Assembly (NCBI GenBank): GCA_902795985.1
Contig: CADBNG010000040.1
Span: forward strand, 1-8,492
DNA length: 8,492 nt
From: an uncultured Lachnospiraceae bacterium
GTDB taxonomy: Bacteria; Bacillota_A; Clostridia; Lachnospirales; Lachnospiraceae
Direction: 5' to 3'
Position numbers and translations under genes: made by a program
In this document: in pieces, positions 1 through 5,487 of the stretch
Position numbering within the stretch: the first letter of the stretch is position 1
Layout of the letters: each line of letters starts with the position of its first letter
Notes under the pieces: model-generated
Told to the model about the DNA's origin: nothing
Databases searched by the model: none
The model's input: only the letters and a program-made list of their open reading frames with translations

Positions 1-83
1 ACAAATATTTCTGCTCTGGTTTTTAATATCTCATAGAGCTCTGCAGCAGTGAGTTCATTAAAATGCTTAACTGTGAAATCCAT
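1..83 (-). CDS. ElaA-like GNAT N-acetyltransferase, N-terminal fragment (cut by window edge)
   Basis: Only the first 27 codons are inside the window. The reading from the ATG at 81-83 gives MDFTVKHFNELTAAELYEIL followed by KTRAEIF, and the last two bases (GT) are consistent with a following Val. ElaA-family acetyltransferases typically open with a short strand, then an 'ELYEILKLR..VFVVEQ' helix and strand, and this fragment matches that closely. The family is expected to transfer an acetyl group from acetyl-CoA; its substrates are poorly known. A weak ribosome binding site (GGAACGGA) lies just upstream. It follows the FAD oxidase on the same strand with no terminator between them, so it may be the last gene of that transcript, although a functional link is not obvious. 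The acetyl-CoA binding motif and the rest of the protein are outside the window, so the family call rests on the N-terminus alone. Confidence 0.7.
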   Translation of the reverse strand, partial: MDFTVKHFNELTAAELYEILKTRAEIF

Positions 84-188
84 TTATCCGTTCCATCATT
101 TCCTTATTGCGCTCGAGAAGATCATATATCCCATCTTCGGTGTGAACTGCTTAATGCCGGCGTCCTGGATCATTCTTTCAGGATCGGG
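67..188 (-). other. Frameshifted 3' tail of the FAD oxidase gene
   Basis: Past the frame-0 reading FDPENLANP, a second frame gives DPERMIQDAGIK (across the TGA at 170-172). A third frame gives AVHTEDGIYDLLERNK and then EMMERINGFHS, with a TAA at 67-69. Joined, they make one sensible acidic-helical tail: NPDPERMIQDAGIK + AVHTEDGIYDLLERNK. Two single-base deletions on the coding strand would explain this. One is at the C-run around 185-188 and the other at the short A-run around 150-153. The restored protein would be about 35 residues longer and would overlap the start of the ElaA-like gene by 17 bases. Whether this is decay of the gene, natural variation or assembly/sequencing error cannot be told from one sequence. 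Confidence 0.6.
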
Positions 189-1687
189 TTCGCCAGATTT
201 TCAGGATCGAACGTCTCCTTAAGAGCCCGCATCCAGAGGTGGTAATTGCAGTATAAAGGTCCCAGCATCTCGGTAGTCTGGTTCAGGCAGCCGAGTGTTT
301 CCGCATGATAGTGGTGCTTTAAGTCCGTATCACGCGAGGCTTTTCGGAATTCGGCCACGTTTTTCCCTGCTGCCGGATCAGTACGGTCATACATGAAGAG
401 CAGCTCGATATGAGCAAAATGGCCGTACTCCATCGGCACGATCTGGAAGTTTTCAGGCGCGTCGAATATCTTCCCTGTGTCGGTATAATCATAGATGAAC
501 TCTGAGATACTTTTTCCTACCTCAATGATATGGCTTACGGAATCCGCTCCCAGCTTGATGGGCATCCAGCCGCCGCCCAATCTAAGTACGCGTTGCAGTA
601 CACTGACAACCATAAAGAAATCCATGTGTTCGTTCCACCAGTTTTCGAGGTCCGGCGCGATCCTTGTGCCTCCTGTCTCCCGCACGATATCGTTAAGGAT
701 ACTCTCCTCATAGTCCATCTCCTCCGGAGATTCAGTTGCAAGATGTACGACCAGCGGCATTGGCAGCTCCCGGCGTATACGCGGCCAGAGCTTATGGAAC
801 TCATTGGCGGAATCGGTCATCATTACGGCCAGTGTCAGGTAGAAAAACTTCATTACCGTGGAGCCGATCTCGGCTTCTCCGATACGGAGCATGGCTTCCC
901 TGACGTCGTCCAGGCTTTTATAATTAAAGACTCGTACTTTGCTGCATTCACTGTCCAGATAGATGCGCTGATGAGGGCTGTGCCCCTCAGTGCGGATCTC
1001 CCGGGGTCCTTTGCAGGGGTTCAATGCAATTGCCGCCCTGGTAATAATTCCCATCTGACCATGGTTTCCGAAAAAGCCCTTGATGATGCCCCGTAGCCCT
1101 GGTCCGGGTCCATCGGGGCAGAACCATCCGGAGCCGGTCTGAAGAGAACCGGTACGCAGGATCTCCCCTTCCGGGGTCACCATTTCCACGCCAAGGAGAT
1201 AGCGGTTGGCACGGGAAGCGCCGTGCTGGTTGTGGTTGTCCCCGGATGTACTCGTATAATTAGCCAGAACCGATCCTCCCGGTCCGACCGCGGCGGTGAC
1301 GTATGTGAGTCCAAGCTTCCTAAGTTCCGGATAAAGCTGGACGTGGCGGACACCCGGTTCGACTATCGCGTAGCGGTCTTCTTCATTGATCTCGACGATT
1401 TGGTTCATCCTTCGAAGATCGATCAGCACCGTATCACCGCGGTTCGCATAGGCATCCACGCTGGCCCCGGATACCGTGACGACAAAGCATATCTTATGCC
1501 GGTTGCAGATCCGGACGATCTCCTGAACTTCTTCCGTGCAGCCGGGAAGGATTATGGCGTCCGGGCTGTGATATTCAAAAGGATACTCCGGCGTACGCGC
1601 TCGGTTTCCTGCAAGGATCCATGGTTTGCTGCTGATATATCCTGCCCCGACGGCCGCCTCGAGTTCTTTATAAGCCTCATGGGTCAT
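170..1687 (-). CDS. FAD-binding oxidase/dehydrogenase, PCMH/VAO type (GlcD-like large flavoprotein)
   Basis: 505 residues from the ATG at 1685-1687; the ATG at 1744 lies inside the preceding gene and is rejected. The chosen start follows AAGGAGGAGAAGG and sits 2 bases after the upstream stop, indicating translational coupling. Residues about 41-225 form a PCMH-type FAD-binding domain: the pyrophosphate-loop region is TVSGASVDAYANRGD (71-85), then IDLRRM (89-94), EPGVR (110-114), and the stretch from VGPGGS (134-139) through NHNQHG (151-156), then a glycine-rich FFGNHGQMGIITRAAI (205-220). The rest matches an FAD-oxidase C-terminal/substrate domain and ends with FDPENLANP. The PDGPGPGLRGIIKGFFGNHG stretch resembles 4-cresol dehydrogenase and vanillyl-alcohol oxidase more than plain glycolate oxidase. 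The expected reaction is two-electron oxidation of a hydroxy or phenolic substrate, with electrons passed to the iron-sulfur partner encoded immediately upstream. The substrate is unknown. The present C-terminus is probably truncated by frameshifts (see 67-188). Confidence 0.85.
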   Translation of the reverse strand: MTHEAYKELEAAVGAGYISSKPWILAGNRARTPEYPFEYHSPDAIILPGCTEEVQEIVRICNRHKICFVVTVSGASVDAYANRGDTVLIDLRRMNQIVEINEEDRYAIVEPGVRHVQLYPELRKLGLTYVTAAVGPGGSVLANYTSTSGDNHNQHGASRANRYLLGVEMVTPEGEILRTGSLQTGSGWFCPDGPGPGLRGIIKGFFGNHGQMGIITRAAIALNPCKGPREIRTEGHSPHQRIYLDSECSKVRVFNYKSLDDVREAMLRIGEAEIGSTVMKFFYLTLAVMMTDSANEFHKLWPRIRRELPMPLVVHLATESPEEMDYEESILNDIVRETGGTRIAPDLENWWNEHMDFFMVVSVLQRVLRLGGGWMPIKLGADSVSHIIEVGKSISEFIYDYTDTGKIFDAPENFQIVPMEYGHFAHIELLFMYDRTDPAAGKNVAEFRKASRDTDLKHHYHAETLGCLNQTTEMLGPLYCNYHLWMRALKETFDPENLANPILKE

Positions 1688-1689
1688 AC

Positions 1690-2940
1690 TTATCCTTCTC
1701 CTCCTTCCAGTGCGTCTGCCAGCAGACGGGTAAGTTCCATACATGGCACAGCGTTTTCTCCGGATCCCAATAAGGCTTCTTCGCAGAACGGACAGGCTGT
1801 GACCACGTATTGCGCGCCAATACTCTTTGCTTCCCTGCGCCGCTCCGCAGCGGTAGCGGAAGCAAATTCCGGATCTGCGTCTGCGGCATGCGCGCCGCAG
1901 CAGAATGCGTTCTCACAGTTCCGCGGCATTTCACGCAGTTCCAACCCCGGGATCGCCCGGAGCAGGACGCGCGGTGGGTCATAGACGCCGAATTCCCCTC
2001 TGCGCCATACCTTCTCCGGTTCGTGAAGCCCGTACGGACGGATGGTACCGTCCCACGGAACGTATTCCTCCGAAAGGCGTCCCAACAGACAGGGGTCGTG
2101 ATAGGTGAACGGTCCGTTGATATCGATCTTATGAAATTTAAGTTTTCCTTCCTCCAACAGCTCTGCCGCAACTTCACTGATGTGCCTGACCCGGAAGGAC
2201 ACCGTGCCGAACCTCGGGTAGGTGCCGCGGAAGAAGCCGAAACACTCTCCACAGGTGGTTATAAGTGTGCGCACTCCCTGCCCGTGAAGCAGATCCAGAT
2301 TGCGGCGGATCACTTTTTCAGCTGCATCGGTCTGGCCGTTCCGCCATAAGATCCCTCCGCAGCACCACTCTTCTTCCCGCAGGAGGCGGAAGCTTACTCC
2401 TCCGGCGCGTAAAAGCTTCATCGCTGCCAGGGCCGTCTCCCGCTGGCGGTATGACGCCGCACAGCCCAGAAAAAGCACGGTATCAGAATCCGGATCCTCC
2501 CCGCAGTCTTCGGGGATCCAGTTCCACCTGTCGCTGTGCGGAAGGCCGTAGATATTGTGCGTCTCTTCGATCTTCTTTTTTTTATCCGTGACCGCTTCCG
2601 GCAGCGTGCCGTTGCAGGCGCAATCCTCACGGAGCGCAAGTATGCAGTCCAGTACCTCCATGTCCCGCACGCTTTTGCAGTTAACGTCACAGGCACCGCA
2701 CGCCGTACAGGAATAGAGCATCTTCTCAAGCCCGTCCCCGTACTGCAGGGTCCCGTTCATGATCTCCTTTGCGATGTTGATCAGTCCCTGCCCGGAGCAG
2801 GCATCAAAGCCGTATTCGCGGAAAATCGGACAGATCTCGGAAAAATCCCATCCGTGCATTCTCGAAGGATGTATCCACTTGCACTGGCCGCAGTGGTTAC
2901 AGGAATCCATAGTATATTTATAATTGCTCAGTTTTTCCAT
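1690..2940 (-). CDS. Two-cluster [4Fe-4S] / double CCG-domain iron-sulfur oxidoreductase subunit (GlcF/GlpC/HdrD-like)
   Basis: 416 residues, close to GlcF length. The N-terminal half carries two ferredoxin-type clusters: C14-x2-C17-x2-C20 with a distant C37-Pro38, and a regular C78-x2-C81-x2-C84-x3-C88. Two CCG (heterodisulfide reductase-type) domains follow. The first has C160, C193-C194-G195 and C230/C233; the second has C284, C347-C348-G349 and C383/C386. No signal peptide or membrane segment is visible, so it should be a cytosolic electron-transfer subunit. Proteins of this build accept electrons from flavoprotein dehydrogenases such as GlcD/GlcE or GlpA/GlpB and pass them to quinone, menaquinone or another carrier. 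The start is supported by GAGGTGAG, which overlaps the stop of the upstream oxidase gene (9-base gap). The gene ends 2 bases before the next oxidase starts, so the three products probably form one complex. The 16-residue gap between C20 and C37 departs from the usual 3. Confidence 0.88.
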   Translation of the reverse strand: MEKLSNYKYTMDSCNHCGQCKWIHPSRMHGWDFSEICPIFREYGFDACSGQGLINIAKEIMNGTLQYGDGLEKMLYSCTACGACDVNCKSVRDMEVLDCILALREDCACNGTLPEAVTDKKKKIEETHNIYGLPHSDRWNWIPEDCGEDPDSDTVLFLGCAASYRQRETALAAMKLLRAGGVSFRLLREEEWCCGGILWRNGQTDAAEKVIRRNLDLLHGQGVRTLITTCGECFGFFRGTYPRFGTVSFRVRHISEVAAELLEEGKLKFHKIDINGPFTYHDPCLLGRLSEEYVPWDGTIRPYGLHEPEKVWRRGEFGVYDPPRVLLRAIPGLELREMPRNCENAFCCGAHAADADPEFASATAAERRREAKSIGAQYVVTACPFCEEALLGSGENAVPCMELTRLLADALEGGEG

Positions 2941-2949
2941 TTTCTCACC

Positions 2950-4269
2950 TCAAAAACAGAGTTTTCCGGGATTGAGGATACCCTTCGGGTCAAATACTGA
3001 TTTCAGCTTTTTCAACGCCTGTACCCCGGCCGGATCGTCCTGATAAACGAGGGATGGCAGCTCCCCGTAGGGCCGGTCGAAAAACGCCCCGGCCGCAAAA
3101 AGCGCCTGTTCCGTTTCCCTGGCGCAGTTCTCAAATATCTCTTTCTCCGATTCCGCGTGAAACAGGTCGCACTCGATCCTGAAGGCCCTTCCCTGGACCT
3201 GGGGCTGGATCAGTATCCCGACGTTTTCCCTCGGCAAGGCCTTTGTGCGATCTTCCAACATCGTGGTCAGAAGGCCGGTCCGGCTGGGCGGACTAAGGAA
3301 AAGGATCTCACGCACCATTCCGCGTCTTAATTTCCAGTAGATGTCTGAACGGTCGCAGTCCCCCAGGCGGCAGTCAATGAAAGCTTCCAGTCCTTCCGCT
3401 CCTGTAGGTATCGTACTTGCGCTAAGTCCGTACGATGCTGCGATGTCTTTCAAATAGCCGTTGTAGATCCGGATACGCTCCTTCGGCCGCCGCTCATATC
3501 CGCTGATGCGGCAGATCAGGATCCACCGGGCAGTCTTTCCTTTAAGCAGGGCTTCCTGCTGTGTATTTTCAGAGAATGCGGCGGCAAATGCGGCTGAATT
3601 AAGGATGATGCAGTCATCCGGCACGCGCTTAAAGAGCAGTTTTGCAGCCAGTTTTGAGAGTACCTCCGGCTCTTCCGCCTCAATAAAAAACAACTCCGAT
3701 TCCGAGGGTTTTATCTCCGCTTTCAGTGTCGTCCACGTTACAAAGCCCATCGTACCCTGCGCCCCGCAGAGAAAGCGCAGAAAATCGATCGAACCGGGCC
3801 CCCAGGGACAGACCATATCCGCCTTCAGCTCTTCAACCGGCCCCGGACCGGCAGCAGAACCGGTCCGGAATACTTCGCCGGTTCCGTAGACGACTTCTGC
3901 TGTAAGCAGAGGGTCGGTATAGTCGTACTGATATTTCGGAACCAGGACCGCTTCCCTCTCCAGCATGCTTGCCGCAACGGATTTGTCCGCTCTCGGAAGA
4001 AACGGATGGTTGGCCCGCAGTCCCTGCTCTGCCAGAGCCGGCAGAAGCGTCCCGAAAGAGACTCCTGCCTCCACCCGGGCATAACGGTTTTTACGGTCGA
4101 TCTTCAGGATCCGGCTCATTTTATCAAAGCGCACGATCTCCGCTTCCGGATTGACAGAAGCGCCATGCAGATGCGGAGGGCCTGAAGAAAGAGGGACCAG
4201 GCCTGTCCCTGTTTCCGCGGCTCTGCGCAGGATCTCGCAGAGCTGTTCTGTCGTCTCCGGAAACCACAT
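2950..4269 (-). CDS. Short FAD-binding oxidase subunit (GlcE-like position)
   Basis: 439 residues. It opens directly with MWFPETTEQLCEILRRAAE, the first strand and helix of an FAD-binding type-4 (PCMH) domain, with none of the N-terminal helices usual in GlcD-type proteins. No in-frame upstream ATG exists before the terminator hairpin. Visible landmarks are LVPLSSGPPHLHG (24-36) where the FAD pyrophosphate loop should be, RFDKMSRI (47-54), ARVEAGVSFGTL (64-75), CGAQGTMGFVTWTTLKAEI (168-186) and the C-terminal FDPKGILNPGKL (426-437), a hallmark of this oxidase superfamily. In glycolate oxidase a second, shorter flavoprotein (GlcE) accompanies GlcD and GlcF, and this gene fits that slot, although it is longer than GlcE. 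It starts the trio and is followed 9 bases later by the iron-sulfur gene. The ribosome binding site AAAGGAAA has a longish 11-base spacing. Because the loop is atypical, FAD binding is likely but not certain. Confidence 0.82.
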   Translation of the reverse strand: MWFPETTEQLCEILRRAAETGTGLVPLSSGPPHLHGASVNPEAEIVRFDKMSRILKIDRKNRYARVEAGVSFGTLLPALAEQGLRANHPFLPRADKSVAASMLEREAVLVPKYQYDYTDPLLTAEVVYGTGEVFRTGSAAGPGPVEELKADMVCPWGPGSIDFLRFLCGAQGTMGFVTWTTLKAEIKPSESELFFIEAEEPEVLSKLAAKLLFKRVPDDCIILNSAAFAAAFSENTQQEALLKGKTARWILICRISGYERRPKERIRIYNGYLKDIAASYGLSASTIPTGAEGLEAFIDCRLGDCDRSDIYWKLRRGMVREILFLSPPSRTGLLTTMLEDRTKALPRENVGILIQPQVQGRAFRIECDLFHAESEKEIFENCARETEQALFAAGAFFDRPYGELPSLVYQDDPAGVQALKKLKSVFDPKGILNPGKLCF

Positions 4270-4289
4270 AGTGTTATATTTCCTTTCGT

Positions 4290-4328
4290 AAAAAGATTCC
4301 CCCCGGCCGCAAAAATGGCTGAGGGGAG
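4290..4328 (-). terminator. Intrinsic terminator or attenuator between lysR and the oxidase trio
   Basis: Read on the minus strand, CTCCCC (4328-4323) can pair with GGGGGG (4304-4299), with one G-U pair. GCC (4319-4317) pairs with GGC (4308-4306) around an 8-base loop, and the hairpin is followed by AATCTTTTT ending at 4290. It begins 10 bases after the lysR stop, so it is well placed as the lysR terminator. The ribosome binding site of the next gene starts only a few bases after the T-run, so the hairpin also sits in that gene's leader. Confidence 0.7.
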
Positions 4329-4338
4329 TTTACTGTTA

Positions 4339-5241
4339 TTATTTACTATCAGGTACGAGCTTCCGCCACATAAAATCCCACATCAGAGCCGCGCTTGCAT
4401 TGGTGTTTGAAACTTTGCGTATAAGACTCTGATAATGAGTGGAGAAACGTTCGCTGCGGAAGTACCGGATCCCGGGCTGATAACGAAAATAGCACATGTC
4501 GATGATCAGTGTGAATCCTTTTTTCAGTTCTGTGTATGTATATGTCGCCTCACGGTTATCCACATAGATCACGCTGCCCTTGCCGAGCCGTTCTTCCCTC
4601 TCCTGAATATAGGCCTTTGAATGAGGCGTCAGCAGTTCTTTGCACCATACCATCGGATAGTTGTCCAGCATTTCTTCCCGAAAGTCCTCTTCATTCCGGC
4701 AGCTTTTAGGCAGAAGATCGTTGTGTATGGCAAATCCGGCACGGATCTTCTCGATCTTCAGCATTTCCATGTCATCGATGATCTCAAAATCCTCTCCTCG
4801 TGCAACGGTGAAATCGACATCCCCTTTCTGGAGGACCGCAAAGCTCTCCCCCAGGGGCTTGGAAATAATGACGATATTGATATTGGGATATTGCTCCGCG
4901 AACTGATTCAGCACGGCCGTCATTCTTGGGGCCATGGAATGGTTGAAAACATTGCAGATACGGATCGTGCCGCTGTCACCGGAATCCAGACTGACGGCTT
5001 TCTGGACCTCAACATGATAAAGCTCCAATATTTTTCGTACGCCTTCGGCAAAGGACTCTCCCGCTTCCGTCAGGCTCATGGCCCGATTGTCCCTCTTGAT
5101 CAGCTGGACGTTCAGTTCGTGTTCGATCGAAGAGATCTGACGATGGAAAACAGAGGTGTCCATAAACGCCTTGTTAGCCGCTGCGGTAAAATTCATATAC
5201 TCGGTGAAGATCAGGAAGTGTTCCAGTTTCTCAATATCCAT
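4339..5241 (-). CDS. LysR-type transcriptional regulator
   Basis: 300 residues from the ATG at 5239-5241, the usual length for the family. The N-terminus reads MDIEKLEHFLIFTEYMNFTA followed by AANKAF, then RQISSIEHELNVQLIKRD and LTEAGESF, the standard LysR winged helix-turn-helix over about residues 1-62. The remainder is the periplasmic-binding-protein-like effector domain, with landmarks such as IRICNVFNHSMAPRM and GDVDFTVARGED. The start is preferred over an in-frame ATG at 5310 because AAGGGG lies 7 bases upstream and the LysR domain begins exactly here; the extra 23 residues are not LysR-like. The recognition helix reads FMDTSVFHRQI rather than the common SQPALSRQI, which suggests its own operator. 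It lies on the same strand between the GRE genes and the oxidase trio rather than divergent from a target. It is a candidate regulator of either or both; the inducer is unknown. Confidence 0.92.
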   Translation of the reverse strand: MDIEKLEHFLIFTEYMNFTAAANKAFMDTSVFHRQISSIEHELNVQLIKRDNRAMSLTEAGESFAEGVRKILELYHVEVQKAVSLDSGDSGTIRICNVFNHSMAPRMTAVLNQFAEQYPNINIVIISKPLGESFAVLQKGDVDFTVARGEDFEIIDDMEMLKIEKIRAGFAIHNDLLPKSCRNEEDFREEMLDNYPMVWCKELLTPHSKAYIQEREERLGKGSVIYVDNREATYTYTELKKGFTLIIDMCYFRYQPGIRYFRSERFSTHYQSLIRKVSNTNASAALMWDFMWRKLVPDSK

Positions 5242-5352
5242 AAGTACGCCCCTTTTTTGATATGCCGGCGTCCATCTGCAATACCATACAGCACGGTAAT
5301 GAGTTTCCATGAAAGCCTGAAAATTTATTTTGAGATATCCTTGAACTGCAGT

Positions 5353-5416
5353 GAAGCCCTGGATCCGTATGCTTACTTACTGATTATATCAGATGAGCAT
5401 ACGAATGCAAGGCTTC
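5353..5416. promoter_or_regulatory. Nested inverted repeat, candidate operator
   Basis: The two half-sites mirror each other exactly: GAAGCC (5353-5358), 7 bases, CGTATGCT (5366-5373), 22 bases, AGCATACG (5396-5403), 7 bases, GGCTTC (5411-5416). A further small dyad, CTGAT-TAT-ATCAG (5380-5392), sits near the centre. The arms straddle the promoter-like hexamers on the minus strand, a typical arrangement for an operator controlling the lysR promoter. LysR proteins often control their own gene, so it is a candidate self-regulatory site. It could instead fold as an RNA hairpin. There is no T-run after it, so it is not a terminator. Confidence 0.55.
5376..5410 (-). promoter_or_regulatory. Sigma-70-type promoter for lysR
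   Basis: On the minus strand TTGCAT (5410-5405) is followed after 16 bases by a perfect TATAAT (5388-5383). The predicted start of transcription is around 5376, giving a lysR leader of about 135 bases. The spacer contains one arm of the inverted repeat. It is the clearest promoter in the window. Confidence 0.6.
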
Positions 5417-5427
5417 CTCCTTAAATG

Positions 5428-5467
5428 ACGAAGTGATACAGTTTGCGTGGTATTCTTCGTTTTTTTT
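5428..5467 (+). terminator. Hairpin plus T-run reading as a plus-strand intrinsic terminator
   Basis: ACGAAG (5428-5433) pairs with CTTCGT (5455-5460). The stem continues with GATAC (5435-5439) against GTATT (5450-5454), closing a 10-base loop, and eight T bases run from 5460 to 5467. Read on the plus strand this is a complete intrinsic terminator. Read on the minus strand the same hairpin is followed only by CATTT, so it would be a weak terminator for the GRE gene that ends at 5488. No plus-strand gene is recognisable upstream of it. Confidence 0.5.
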
Positions 5468-5487
5468 ATAAATATGTCCGGATACGG

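Noticed and set aside
170..1687. Naming the long oxidase 4-cresol dehydrogenase or the trio glcDEF
   Set aside because: The resemblance is at family level. The residues that would fix substrate or covalent FAD attachment cannot be aligned with confidence by eye.
1223..1984. 253-residue plus-strand open frame opposite the long oxidase and iron-sulfur genes
   Set aside because: It spans parts of two real minus-strand genes and shows no motif of its own.
5242..5310. Longer lysR start at 5310
   Set aside because: The 23 extra residues are not LysR-like and lack a ribosome binding site, while the start at 5241 has AAGGGG at good spacing.
5383..5423. Possible leader peptide on the minus strand after AAGGAGG (TTG start, about 8 codons)
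   Set aside because: It would lie over the predicted promoter hexamers and upstream of the predicted transcription start, so it would not be in the mRNA; it is too short to support.
4621..5424. 267-residue plus-strand open frame opposite lysR, ending just before the plus-strand terminator
   Set aside because: The position is suggestive, but the translation has no domain-like features, there is no good ribosome binding site, and the opposite strand is an unambiguous LysR protein.
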